Of a DNA stretch of 64,000 bases, positions 9,600 through 22,307 are shown piece by piece. Both the position numbers and the translations under genes were made by a program. Every line of letters begins with the position of its first letter. Within the stretch, counting starts at the first letter, position 1. Origin of the DNA: Casuarina equisetifolia (Eukaryota > Streptophyta > Magnoliopsida > Fagales > Casuarinaceae); the NCBI GenBank assembly GCA_028551475.1, contig CM052362.1, forward strand, positions 1,992,166 through 2,056,165, written 5' to 3'. Under the pieces are notes generated by a model. It saw only the letters and a program-made list of their open reading frames with translations. It was not told the DNA's origin and did no database searches.

Positions 9600-12205
9600 T
9601 TGTGCACAAAGGGTTCTTATGGAACTAAGAGACCCTTTTTACCTTGCTCTAGATAAGAGCACTAGGGTCCTACTTGTCCTTGAAAAGCTATCTATGGATA
9701 TGAAACCTACCCTTCAAGAAATGAACATCAACTAATGGATAGGTCTATAGCTAATTCACCTCCTATTTCCCTTTTCTACAAGCATTGGGAGAGATGCCAT
9801 GGTGTGGTCTTATCTTGGTAGTTGATTATGCTAACTGCCATTCTTTACAATCAATTGACCTAAGTAACATAAGCCTAAGAAGTATGGAAACACCTTAATG
9901 GAAAATTCTTAAAAATTGGTAGCAAAAAAATTGTCCAAGTGAAGCATGATATTATCGTTACTCTTCAGTTGAATGATACACTTAATGGGTATTTGATGTG
10001 TCTTGAGCAATTTTGGGATCAGTTCATAACTTATGTCACCGTATGCCATGTGACCTTTGCTTAAGATTGAAAGGTTCTGCCCATATCAAGACAAGGATCA
10101 ACTTGAAGAGTTCCTATTCAAACTAAATAAGTGTTATGCAACATTAAAGAGTCAATTCTCCAACATTCAACCTCTTCCAACCTTAAGGGATGCCATGAGA
10201 ATGATCTAGGTTGAGAAGAAGTAATGAAATTAGTTGGTGAGATTAAGAGGTCTAAATTACTTATGTTTGCTTTATGCAGAAGCCTTCATTTAGAAAAGAT
10301 GACTAATATGGGATTGTTTTCTATACATGCTAGATCACATGTAACAAGTAGGTCTTATGCTCCTAGTGAAGACAACTTTAGCCCAAGTAGCTTGAAAGCC
10401 CACTTAGTAACAAGTTTCACATCTTCAAAGACCTACCATTAAAAAAAGGAAATTTGCATTGATTACAAAAAGGTTGAGCACAAGATGAAAGACCACTTAT
10501 ATCTTATTAGTTGCTCTTATTGTGGTGTGATAGGGCACTAAAGGGACAAATGTTACAAGTTCAAAGGTTGTCTAACCCAATAAAATACAAAGATAACAAG
10601 AAATTACCTATAGTGAATTAGGTTATAATTGAGGGAACTTCTAGTTAGGCAACACTTAGGCGCATGCTGAATCAATTTCAGAGGCTCATCAACATACTTA
10701 ATGAAGGATCGTAATCTACTTTGAACATGTTTGGTCTATTCCTAAGTCTCATCTTTCTATTGATACTTCATAGCTTGTAAACATAGGAGCTAGTTACCAT
10801 ATAACTAGTACATTTGATCACCTAAATTCTCCTCAATCATATGCACATGAATCGTGAATCATACATTTGCTAAATGATCAAATTACACCCTTTACTCATG
10901 TTGGTAGTGCCAACATTCATGGCAAACACCACTTGCATGATGTATTATATTCTCTCATTTTTACATCCAACCTTATATCATCATCCAAACACATAAGAGA
11001 TAACCATAGCCTAATTCTTTTTAACCTTGATTTTTGCATCTTTCAAGAACTGTGGACTAATAATGTGATGAGACTAAGTATGTTGAAGGATGGCATATAC
11101 CTTTTGGTGTTACCTCATGAGCAACATGCATATAAGAGTTTTCTAGACGACGTTGCATCTTTTGATTTGAATAGTTCATGTAACAAACATTCAATTTCTA
11201 TAAGTTGCAATATTTTACATTAGTGCTTAGGACATCCTTCACATAATGTAATGTGTTTGTTGCTTGGTAATGACATTTCCTCTTTAGATTCTATCAAAGC
11301 ATGCCCCATATGCCCTTTTGGTTAAACAAACACATTCACCCTTTCCTACTAGCACCACATTAACTCAAAGTATTTTTAAACTAATTCATATGGATATCTA
11401 AGGTCCTTACTAGGTCCCCTCACAGTTTGGTGTTTGATATTGTCTTACCATCATAGATGGTTTTTCACAAAGTATGCGGACATACTTGTCCAAAGGCCAA
11501 GAGAAATACATTGACCAACATCAAAACATTTTTTGCATTGGTTACCACACAATTTGGAATGATTGTGTAGTGTGTCAAGACAAACAATGCATAGGACTTT
11601 TTTAGGTTAGCATGTGTATTCCCTTTTAAGTGTCATGGAGATGTCCATGAGAGTTCTCATTCATATACTCCATATCAAAATAAGGTAGTTGAGAGGATAT
11701 ACCACCAAATATTTAATATTGGACGTGGACTCAAATTTTAGGCGTATGTCATTATATGTGTTTAAGGTCATTGTGTTCTCACAACCACCTATTTAATTAA
11801 TAGAACAACCACTTTTTTCCTCAAAGGTAAGAATCTTTTTGAAACTTACTTAATAAACCCTTTTTCATTAGAGAATTTATGAGTCTTTAGGTGTCTTTGC
11901 AGTGTCACTAATCTCACATAGTGATATAAGTTTAAGCATAAGGAAATTTATTGCATCTTTATGGAATACTCTCTCTCTCTCTCTCTCTCTCTCAAAAGCT
12001 TACCAATTGTACGATCTCAATAGAAATTGTGTCATTGTAAGTCATGATGTCATATTTCATAAAAATACTTGCTCTTTGGTATTGGCATCTTGTTTCACAC
12101 CTTATGATCATTCACATAACTTGAGTATCGACATAACACCCAACCATTATTTTTATCCCATTATTTTTTATTCATTATTTTATGGTTCCTCACTATAAGT
12201 ATCGA
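9600..12205 (+). mobile_element. Ty1-copia-type LTR retrotransposon fossil
   Basis: Parts in copia order on the + strand: a gag-like region (about 9.65-10.6 kb) with a zinc-knuckle-like CSYCGVIGH, a protease-like VNIGASYHIT near 10.78 kb, a pre-integrase-like stretch (DGIYLLVL near 11.09 kb, then LGHPSHN), an integrase-like part to about 11.8 kb, and AYQLYDLNRNCVIVSHDVIF near 12.0 kb, typical of the segment before reverse transcriptase. No reverse transcriptase or paired LTRs recognised. Clearly broken, probably ten or more breaks, and old. A (CT)n microsatellite lies inside it. Confidence 0.7.
11969..11993. repeat. (CT)n microsatellite
   Basis: Twelve uninterrupted CT units, within the copia-type fossil. 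Confidence 0.95.
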
Positions 12206-12419
12206 CAACTGAGCATTCTCTTCTATTCTCTCTTGCTCTTAGCCGTGTACATGAAGGTCCATTAATAAGATTATGAAAAAATATATTCAAATCTTAGTTT
12301 TCAAGACAGCTGATTCTAGGACATCAAGTAGCCCTTAGGACTATTACAGGTACACGACCTCTCATTAAGGTTTCTACGTTGCGGTACTTGCATCGTCCAG
12401 GTGGAGTTTCAACGCAAAT

Positions 12420-12587
12420 ATGCTCACAATTGCATACAATCTGAAGACAGTACCGGAAGATAACGTCTCAAGTGCGGCGATGTGATATCGCCGGTTGAGG
12501 ATCCTGAACGAGCAAGGTCTCCCTCGCAAGGGGAATAGTGTCAAAGTTGGCAGCGGAGATAACCAAACACTGATTGAAGTGGATTAA
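12420..12587 (+). pseudogene. Possible broken host exon, unknown
   Basis: A 56-codon frame from ATG to TAA, with one internal TGA, reads MLTIAYNLKTVPEDNVSSAA, then YRRLRILNEQGLPRKGN and SVKVGSGDNQTLIEVD. Composition and GC content are protein-like and differ from the AT-rich flanks. I do not recognise the family. It could be a terminal exon of a decayed host gene. VKVGSGDNQTL faintly recalls the G..N.TV end of the repeat-exon motif, but this is too short to call. Confidence 0.25.
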
Positions 12588-12589
12588 GC

Positions 12590-13900
12590 CCACAAGTTTT
12601 CAGAACGCCTGCAGGCTTCAAAAATACTATCATAAAAAATAGTTCCTTTACAAGGGTTACAAACAATTGCTCTCTTACGCTATTTTTTGATACTCGCAAT
12701 TAACGGGCCCAAATAATAGAAAACAAATTATGCGCTTTTGGGCCCAATTCCTATACAAAAGAGTAGGGACAACATTCCTCAGGTTCAAAAAAATGGAACT
12801 TTGGATGAGATGTCAAAGAAACGCCTATTAGTTGTGCATCAGGCTGGTGCTAAACTCCTTTCCAGCGACCAAGTTCTAATCTCAAATCCGTTTCAACTTA
12901 TAGATGGTTCATTGTCTGACAGATGTTTGTTGCTTTTGATTAGACAATAATTGGTTGACAAGGCAAAGCATAAAGAGCATCATTTACTTGCAAATAGATG
13001 GATTTTCATATAGCATTCAACTTCCTTCCTTAGATTCTCTAGAGCTCCCATCTTACATTTGACGTTTATTTTTAAAGGATGATATTTCAACATAGTTCGA
13101 ACTTAACATTATTTCTTTTGTTGTTGTCTCCTCCAGCCTTTTGTCCATTTCTTCCATTCACACGGAGAAACCTTAATCTATAAACTACTCCAGTCTGACG
13201 AAGACATAATCCTCGGGACGGAAACATAAATAAAAGATGCTTACACGTCGTTTACCGTTCCTATGGTCTGTCACCATCTCCGACAGTATTCAAAATTTTC
13301 GATTCCGTCAAAAGGATCGTACCAAAACTATACGTAAAATATGCAACTAACGGAAGAAATCATTAAAACAACCACTCAAGAGAAAAAGGTACAAATAAAG
13401 AGAGCTGATATGGTGACCTGCGGCCGGATTCCCCGCACTAGAAGTCCCGCAAACAAACCACGAAGTCAAAACAACGCACCGACAAAATGGCACCTAAAAG
13501 AACATCTTTACCATCTGACTGTCTTGAAGCTCGTGCGAGGGTCTTCTTAGCACGCCTTTCACAACCTTTGGTGCTCGCGTGCAGGTTGGAAATTCAGACA
13601 AACAAACGAGTCAAAAAAGAGGGCCTGAAAGAAAGTGCGAAGGGCACCAGTCCAAAAAAGAAAGAAAAAAAAAAACAGAAGCAAATGGGAAACACTTCGC
13701 TCGAGGGGATAGGAATCTTGACTTCCTCCACCATTTACGTATTGATTAAAAGCGGTAAAAACGAATTAAAAAAAAAGCGATGTTGATTAAAAACACTAAA
13801 GGCAAAAAAAAAAAAAGTCATACAGTGAAAGACTATGACAACCAAAGCCAAAAGGCACGAGAAATGGAGCAAATGAAATCTTATCAATTCCTCATATTTT
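12590..13900. other. Low-copy region, no gene assigned
   Basis: Moderately GC-rich stretches (12.70-12.95 and 13.40-13.65 kb) contain open frames of 70-99 codons (12738-12950, 13487-13786) without recognisable motifs or clear splice sites. The Lys-rich end of the latter is a poly-A artefact. They may be remnants of a host gene together with the frame at 12420. Confidence 0.3.
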
Positions 13901-15160
13901 TCTTTATGAAGTAAACAAAGTGACAGTATAAAATATAAAAGAATTCCAATAACACAACTTGATAAAAAAAAATTTATGGTATGAAGTTAAAAAAAAAAAA
14001 CCCTCCAACAAAGGTTTATTTTTATCTCAGTTCTCTGTAGGATTACTTATTGCTACAAATAAATTTACAAAGACTTGCAACTAGTTAATAAAGAGGTAGA
14101 TTAGTATAATCTAATTTGAACTTATGGCATCAACAAATATAATTTCACTATATGATAGTTTGTTAAAATAGACTTTTTACAATTAAAAAAAAAGGTATGA
14201 TAACTCCCTTCAATTACTTATATTATAATTTCTATTAGTCTCAAATAAAAAAACAAAGGTTATTTCTTTTTTAAAGATGATTTGGAAGACTATTCCCACT
14301 TAAAATGAAATTCAACATCATATTAGAAGATAGAATAAAAAATTTAATAGATGACCAAAACAACTAAAAAAAACTTATCTACAAAACTTCTTAATATATC
14401 TTTTTTTATTTGCATTTATTGTATATGAATTGAACACAATAGAAGATGATTTCAACATTAAAAAATTATATTGGCCAAAATAAAATAAAAAAATTCTAGG
14501 AAAGAGAATTTCTTTATTTAGAAATATAAAATTCCTCTAAAGAAACATCATTTTAAGTAACTTTGAAGGCTTTTAACCTTCATCTTTTTATAATTTTTGT
14601 AATTCTTGTAATATTAAAGTATGTCATTATATTTTTTTACACTATTTTTTGTTAATACAAACTCTTACTTTCACAAACAAGAAAAAGGAGAAATAGTTTC
14701 ATTCACCACTCGTTTTAAAGAAGGTATAGATAACAATCACTACACTAGTTGGAGTAGAGAGAGCTTCATGCCAAACTCATTCTCTACTAAAGAAATGAGC
14801 AAATATTTATCCGAAAATTATAAAATAATTACTTTGATATCTTCAAAATTTAGAATAAAGTATCAAGATTCCTATAAATTGTGAAACAAAAAATACTGCT
14901 ATTAATTTCAATTTCACTTAAATTAGAACAATTAACATATCCGTTGGTTTTAATAATATTTTTATCTTGAAAGACTCTTCCCCATATCCAATTCAATGTG
15001 TGACATATGTTTATGGATGAGTGTTTCATATTATTTATATCCTTCACAGTGAGTTTTTATATATGAGAAAAATAAAATCAATTTTAAGAAATAAAATTGA
15101 CTCATTATTAATATTTAGATATTTTTCAAAGAGACACTTGGATGGGTTACAAACATTTAG
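13900..15160. other. AT-rich spacer
   Basis: Very AT-rich with many A runs. No gene, RNA or mobile element recognised. An 87-codon frame at 14621-14884 is not supported by anything else. Confidence 0.4.
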
Positions 15161-15448
15161 TCTTATAATTATATCCAATTCACATAACTAAACATCTTAA
15201 TTTTGGGTTTATTTTAAAAGATCATTTAGAAATATAACTACTATACAGTTATTAGATGTTGCATAAACACTTCTATGAATTACATCTGTTGTGCACTTGA
15301 CAAATTACACTATTACGGTCTACTAACCTGCTTTTACTTAACAGAAGACACCCGACAAATACATTAAGTGAGCTTGACCTTTGCTTCCCAGTCGAACGCT
15401 TTGCCTGTGTCTTAATTTGGTAAGAAATTCAAAATTGATGCTCGTGAG

Positions 15449-15454
15449 TTGTGT

Positions 15455-15498
<44 letters not shown>
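15449..15498. repeat. (TG)n followed by 30-base G run
   Basis: A (GT)n run leads into an uninterrupted run of G at 15469-15498, followed by a further G-rich stretch to about 15520. A run this long can form G-quadruplexes and is also a common sequencing error point, so its true length is uncertain. Confidence 0.9.
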
Positions 15499-15499
<1 letters not shown>

Positions 15500-17339
15500 G
15501 TGGGGTGGTGTGGTTGGGGGAACGCGCCATGGTTTGTTGTGTTTTGCTTTGAAACAATACTATTTAAAGGCACCATGAGATTATTAGATAATAAGTAGAG
15601 AAAAAGATTGTCAAAAGGCATAGAGCAATAAGAAGAACAACCGGGATCCTTCGTCGACTCAAACCAACTTCCTTAAATATAGTCTATTTGAACAAATAAT
15701 TTTCTGAACGCAGTATTGGAAAGATCTTTCTTTTCACCAAGCTGGATCCTTTTGTAGACTAGAGGTCATAATCAACAACAAACAATAAGAGAAGGGTGAA
15801 TAAAGGTCTTTAATCCTTCTGAAAGTCTATAAGCAATAACTCAAACCATTCTTTAACATACTAGAGCAATCAATAGAAAAAGAAAAAATAGTGCGGTAGG
15901 AAGTTAAAAATTGTTTGTAGGTCTATGCAATTAGTGTAGGAAAATAGGTTAAAGTCCCAATCAAAAGTTAAATTTGAGGACAAAGAATTATTCTATAATT
16001 TAAAGTTATCTTAGGGATATTATCTTTTAAAGTGTAACTCTCGTCTTATATATATTTCTATACACACTGGGCATTACAGGCTTAAGGCCAAAGGGATAAA
16101 GCAAAGTTAAACTTAGTTTTAATGCATTCTAAAAAAATAGACCTAATTTTTTTTCTTCATTTAAATTTTATAGAATTTTATCTTCTTGTATAAAATTCTT
16201 GTCCTACTCATAATTGACAAATGTGTGGGCTGTGTAAGAGGGACCACTCCTGATGTTGAGTTTTCGAGAAATTTTAACCATTCTTTATTAATGACATATT
16301 TAAGAGCAACTGTGCAAAAAAAGAACTCTAATCTCTTTCCGAAACCTTGTCTCGCTAGTGTCTTACTTTGCAACAAATGCTTTCTTGTGGAGCTTCTACA
16401 ACAAACTCAAAAATTGGACCTAATTCTTTAGAAATATCCATTTAATTTTATGCGATTCCAAGCAAATTTGGTATGCACTGAAGATCTCATGGATACGTAG
16501 ATAACTAGTGACATTCTAGAGGTCAGCAACTAACAACCAAAGCACTTAACATATATGTTAACTGTGTGTAGGGTGAAAGTTTTATATCAAATATGCAATC
16601 TTTCCTAATGAAATTTAAATAAAGGAAGTATCTATCTAACTTTTAAAATAACTTTTGAGTTAAGCTTTTGAATGTTCTAACATGATATTAAAGTCTAGGT
16701 TAAGTTTCTTCTACCCTACATAATCTTAAACCCAATATCGCTTAGTTTATAGGAATGTATGTCCAAGACAAAAATCTCACATTGAGTATGCAATCCCTTA
16801 CAAGCCCCCTTGAATAGTACTACTTATGTTTCTTTGTTTGCCTTATATTTGTTTTTGCTTTTATTTTTGAGATATATTGCACCCACTTATTAGGGTTATG
16901 TTTTAAGGGGTTAAGCATCATGTCTTGCTCCGTCTATCACTTGTACATGTGGCATTTAGGTCACCTTGTTTTATTAATACAAATAATCTAGACTATGTCC
17001 CAATTCATTAAAAGAAAAAAATATGTGGTCTATCATGATAACTTTTTTTTAAAAAAGTATTTATTTAATTCTTAACCTAACTTTTAGATTCAATCTTTAG
17101 ATATTCTAACATTCAGGAAAAGGAAAGACTCCTAAGCACATAACCAAATGAAAGGTTATTTAAGTCAAAACCAATACCACTGCATCAAAGAGAAGAGCTT
17201 CAACTCACAACTTGAGACTCCCTACTACAAGTTACTTGATCCTGGGATCATCTTTTCACTTGTATAACGACCTGTTTGTCTACGGCGGAAGACATTTTGC
17301 CGAGAATCACTAAAAGCTGTGGACCACCAGGTTTGTCCG

Positions 17340-17527
17340 TATTTGCATATAAATAAGAAAGGATGGCAAAATAGTCACGGAAAAGGCAACGGAATCGAGG
17401 AAGGCAAAGAGAGTAGTTCACAAGGTAGCTAAGAAAACTGTTCTAGAAGCTAGGAGCGGTAGGCAAGAAAGGCTCAAGCCAGCGGTAGTCAAAGAACTCA
17501 GCTGGTGTTTGTTTACAACTCTCCTGT
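17340..17527 (+). promoter_or_regulatory. TATA box and leader of copy B
   Basis: TATAAATA at 17348-17355 is followed by a segment conserved with copy A (GGCAAAATAGTCAC). One frame downstream is open and basic (SRKAKRVVHKVAKKTVLEA, ending at a TAA at 17525-17527), but the corresponding frame is not kept in copies A and C, so I treat it as an untranslated leader. Confidence 0.35.
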
Positions 17528-18580
17528 AAAAAATAGATTCATTAGACCTATATACGGATCTTTGTTCTTCCAGGACATTCCTTGATCAATATAAGTTATT
17601 TCAATTTAAAATATATAACACCACTTCTGCTTCTAAGCTACCACCAAACTTTCTTTGTCACTTTTAAGTAATCAGATTTAAGTGATCTCTACCTAGCCGT
17701 TAATCACGTGTATGGTTAAACTATATTAGCGGGTATGTTTACGTAATAATTACTTTTTATTGTAACATGACTAATAATCAAAGCACATAAATAATTATTG
17801 CCTAAAAGAGAACCGCACCTTGATCTCTTTAAAGGGAGGATCACACCTAAAAATCTCAATTTCTTTATCAAAAGTTGCTAACAAAAGGAAGGATATTTCT
17901 TTTTAATATAAGTTCGTGAATTCAAAAGCTGTTATAACAAATTAACCACTTAATCTAATCTAAAAATTTAATCATCTAATAAACTAACTACTTAATTTAG
18001 TTAGTTATAATCAACTAATCAAAAAAAATATTAAGGCTATTACATTTTACTTCCCTTACAAAATGATATTCAAATAAAATTTGCTAAGTCTAGCCTTGAG
18101 ACCTAGTCTTTTGGCAAGTAGTTGTAGCACATAATCAATAGTCTTAAAACTAATTTCATGTCCCAAATTTGAACCAAGGAAGGGGCATGTTATTGAAAGG
18201 ACTACCTAAATTAACTCAAAGTAAAACCACCATAAAATGGGCTATTGGGAAGAGGAGGGAAGGGGGCAAGTACAAAGCATGGTAGGTTATTATAGGATTA
18301 TGGGAACACGTAGCAGGTATGGGCTTATGGAAGCATAAGTTAGAGATAATATTCAAATAAAATATGTCAAAACTAACTTTTAGACTTAAGTTTTTTGACA
18401 AAATGCCAAAGACACGTAACTATATATATCCATTATTTTTGAACGTGTAACTAGCAATAAATAATATATTGATTCCATCAAACAATACCGTAGAATCCAA
18501 TGCAATTGCATAGAAGATTGCCAAAGCCATCTCAAGTTAACCAGAGTTAGGAACTAACTTTGGTCACACATGATCCTATC

Positions 18581-18588
18581 TGTTTAAA
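18581..18588 (+). promoter_or_regulatory. Second TATA-like site, copy B
   Basis: TGTTTAAA sits in the same place as TATTTAAA of copy A. A leader containing CAAGGAATCCAGTGGTCTCT follows, with a donor ATC/GTAAGT about 105 bases downstream. Confidence 0.35.
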
Positions 18589-18982
18589 CTCCATTGTCGT
18601 GTCTTTTGTATTTGCCTTCAAGGAATCCAGTGGTCTCTCTTTTCCTCTGTATGTCATTAACAGTTGGCCTTCAACAAAAATCTATCGTAAGTTTTTATCT
18701 GTTTGTGTTTGCTTATATACACTTTCTATCTCTAGTATTATAACTTTGTGATACGAGCCTCAAACACCTCATCTGTGAGCTTCTCTAACTTCAAATTTTA
18801 CTATTCAGCTCCTTAGCCCTCATGTACTTAGATCTGACTTTAAATTTTTCTTTATCTTTCCTTTGTTCAATTAGTAATTTTTTTCAACAGATTTTCGTTG
18901 GATTTTTCAAAAAATAACTTTTGCTTGAAGATGCATTTTGATGCACTAAGTGCTTTAAGAATAAGCGTTTTAAATTGAACAG

Positions 18983-19094
18983 GTGAACTAGGTCACAGCT
19001 GCTCTGGTGGAAATACCATACCTGGAGAAGAAAGATGTGGGCAAAAATGCAACAGGTTTTCCTCAAAATGCTAGGGCTGGTCAAGAACCTGCAG
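18983..19094 (+). pseudogene. Copy B exon, VEIPYLEKK type
   Basis: Acceptor TTGAACAG/GT. The 3' end is GAACCTGCAG/GCAAGA, a possible GC donor where copy A has GT. One frame reads VEIPYLEKKDVGKNATGFPQ then NARAGQEPAG. The frame expected from a phase-1 acceptor has a stop. Family-type intron ('gttgtggatcagttagtttg') follows. Function unknown. Confidence 0.35.
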
Positions 19095-19259
19095 GCAAGA
19101 TATCCTGTTCTCAACGACTTTTATTTAACAGGCCATGGCTTCTTAGTTTTGTTGTGGATCAGTTAGTTTGCTTTGATCAGTGTGGATCTGTTTAGACTAA
19201 TAAGTTGTCGATCACTGTGGCCTAATGTGTTGTCAAACGGTGTGGAAGAATAATGTTTA

Positions 19260-19750
19260 GAAAAAAATTAGAAGAAACTAACGAAAGTAGACAGAACCGA
19301 GGACAGGTGGGCCGAAAGGTTAGAGGCAGCTGAAAAACTTAGGTCGGCTTCGCTGAGCTTCTTGGTTCTCTCCCTCCTCCGATCGTCGTCCAGTTTGTCC
19401 GTGGAGTTTGTCAGATCAAAAATCTGAAGTCACTTAAGCATTAGTGGAAGGACACTGTTCCCCTCGGATATCTTTGTCAACTTCTACTTCTACTTTCGTA
19501 GGGTCAGTTCGGTCATTGTAGTTATATTTTGCCTTACTGTAATTTCCGGTATTTATACCGCACAATCGTAGTTTTGCTCGGCGGTTCAATCTTCATTACT
19601 ACAAAATTTCGAGTGACTCTTGACTAGTGTCGTGAAAATGTTGCGTCAGGCCATAGATTTGGCCCATCCCCAGATTTCTTTCTCTTTTTTTCTTTTTTTT
19701 TTTTTCTTTTTTTGTGCTTTTTTGTTAACCTTACAGAGGTTTTTAGAGGG
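19260..19750. other. Insertion specific to copy B
   Basis: About 490 bases of more GC-rich sequence that copy A lacks interrupts the family intron. It contains CCGAAAGGTTAGAGGCAGCT and ends in a T-rich run (19677-19711). No terminal repeats were found, so the element type is unknown. Confidence 0.3.
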
Positions 19751-20027
19751 GCCGCTCAACCCTCTGTAGTGTCCACTTTGATTGATTTTTGTTGATTCTC
19801 CTTTCGCTTATGTGGAAGTGTTTAAGAATTTTTTTTTTTTTTGTGACTGAAATTTGTGTTGTAATTTTATTCTTTGTTCTTCTATTTGAAAGTATCAGAT
19901 AATACTTTTATGTTTTTGTAGTTTGATTATTTTTATTTGGTATAATGTGTAGCATATGTTAGAAGTTATTGGAAAAGATTTTGGTAATCGAGTGGAGGTA
20001 GTTAACTCTTCCTATGCTAATATGCAG

Positions 20028-20174
20028 GACCCAGTAGCTTCTAGCGAAGGTGGCCATGGAGATGGCTGGGGTTCAAGTGTCATTACGGGTTCAACCTTCA
20101 CTATCAATCCTCAAGTTCAAGGTCCTAGCATGGTTGGTGTAATAAATGGAGGTAACAACCACCTTCAAAGTTAA
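20028..20174 (+). CDS. Copy B motif exon, terminal
   Basis: Acceptor GCTAATATGCAG/GAC opens a 48-codon frame ending in TAA: DPVASSEGGHGDGWGSS, then STFTINPQVQGPSMVGVIN and GGNNHLQS. It fits the family motif well (.TINP.V.G..MVGVI.GGNN). The frame stays open upstream to an ATG at 19956 without splicing, which is an alternative start. It is the closest single-exon relative of the hairpin arms (GTAATAAATGGAGGTAACAA against the arm's GATAATAAATAGCGGCAACA). Confidence 0.5.
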   Translation, partial: DPVASSEGGHGDGWGSSVITGSTFTINPQVQGPSMVGVINGGNNHLQS

Positions 20175-20799
20175 AGTGCAATTAACTTTTTAGAATAAGC
20201 CTACGTAAGCCTAAATGGGCATTAACGTTGACGAGATTTATGTACTGGGCATGGCCTTTTACAATTGTTGTGGATCAGTATGTTTAATTTGATGGATGTG
20301 CATCACCATAGACTAATGTATTGTGGATCAGCGTGGACTGACGTTTTATGTGAAGTCCGGGATAATATGTTTTGCGTCAGTATAGTGTAATAAGTTCACT
20401 TTGCACTCTTTGCCAATTGCCATAAGATATGAATTTTTTCACCAAAGGTTTCTGCTTTGTTCAACTATTCCATTTTTGTCACTAGACATTTTTAGTTGCA
20501 TCTTCTAAGAACACAAGTTTCGCTTGAAGATGAATATTTTTAGTGGAAAAAAATCAATGAATTTGGGGATTAATTTAGCTGTTCTTGATGCATTTATTCA
20601 AAACGCATGGTAAAATTTCTTTTAAGCTGTTTTATATTTAACCTCGGTACCAAATTCAAGTCCTTTAAAAGTTTATAGTAGTTTTAAGATTTAATATATA
20701 AGTAATGTGCATCAATTTATTATTGTGGTTTCTATTCTCAATTTCTTACCAATTTATTATTTATAATAAACAAAATAATACAAATACCAAAGTGTTAAA

Positions 20800-22275
20800 T
20801 GGCTCAAATATACATCCAAAAACTAACTCAAAGTAGGATTCTTTCCTTCATTCAAACTTTACCTCAAAGATATTAGTTTCAATATGAAACTCTTATCCTA
20901 AATCTAATAATTGGTCAAATTGATCGGTTGATCTAAACCAAAAATAAAAAAGAAAGAAAGAAATCATATGCCTATTACTACTCAAGTTATAATTGAAAGG
21001 TCCCAAGAGCAACTAAGGGAAATCTAATTATTTTCTTTGTATAATGAGTTGTTATATGAGATTATATTTTAATTTTTAGCTAAAAGCAAGTCTAATGTAC
21101 ATATATATATATGTGTATATTGCAGGACTAAGAGTATTATAGAGAATAAGCACGACAAAGCTAGAGTTGGGATAGCGTGCAAAAAGTAATAGCTACCCAA
21201 AGTCCTTGAAATATAACACTAGAGATTTATACTCTACCAGTAATATACTTTCTTTTATTTTTGATTTCTTGTATATCTGCAGTAGTGTAGCTATTCGGTT
21301 TTGACTGTGCAAATAATAACACTAATGAGCCACAAAAGGGTATCTCAATCGAGAAGTATCAAATAGAACACAAGATCAGGCCTCTGGAACCACACAATAG
21401 CAAAAAAGAAATTGTAAACCACAATTAAAGCAGAACACGATTTAAGTCCTAGACACAAGGTTTTAAGTGATCAGGCCTTCTTTACTTAACCCCTCTCCTT
21501 TAGCCGTTTGCTAAAGGTTCTCTTAATCCCAACGATTTTTACAATCCGTAACATCACGGATTACCCAAAAGGCTGCACTTAAAAATTACAATATTAACTG
21601 AAAGAAGTTTCATGTAAAGCACAACTGAGGACTATTTCGAATAACCCCAAAAAAACAATAACTTTGCACCTAAGGTTTTATACAGAACTACCAAAAGACA
21701 TAATCCTATCAAGGAAGCACGAATCGGTAGTAAGAAATAATCTACAATAAGCACAAATCGAAAAACAGAGAGGGGAACAAACAGATTTAGCTTTTTGTCT
21801 AAAGTCGATTGTTCGTCTCCAGTTTCCCGCGACTCCGATAGGGCTGGGCAGTCTGTTTGGGCCAGTCTTCTAGAGGGAACACGGACCAGACCAAATTTGT
21901 GGGCTCTTCCACATAGTCTGATCCAACAATTAAATATTTGTAAGGGAATAGATAAATAAAACATATTCCACTCTTATTAGCACAAGTAGCAGCTCATCAT
22001 CAAAACTATGTGAAATTAAATATCTCAAAAATAATTAGCTAGTATGATAAAGTAACAGCTGAAATTTTGAACTATCTTTTCAAAATTATTACATACCAAA
22101 AAGCAATGTAACTACTGTAACTTAAAAAATATTAAATTTTAGTATTTGTACTACACTTTTTTTTTTTTTTTTAACTTCTTGTTGAAAAACACACAATGGG
22201 AAAACGTCATTGAGTTCATATTAATCAAAACAAATAGGTTGCAAAGGGTATAAGTTGTGCATATGAGTTTTTTAA

Positions 22276-22307
<32 letters not shown>

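Larger units (their letters stand above)
15160..20800 (+). other. Repeat-exon family, copy B
   Basis: Partner of copy A. Shared landmarks in order: ATAATTATATCCAATTCACA (15167), TATAAATA leader (17348), TGTTTAAA leader (18581), the exon at 18983, the motif exon at 20028, and the tail near 20.2-20.7 kb including 'gttttaagatttaatat'. It is longer than A because of extra sequence at about 15.45-17.2 kb (poly-G tract and unassigned repeats) and an insertion at about 19.26-19.75 kb. Confidence 0.65.

Noticed and set aside
15412-15621. Pro/His-rich open frame on the - strand
   Set aside because: Produced by the G run and (TG)n tract; no other coding sign.
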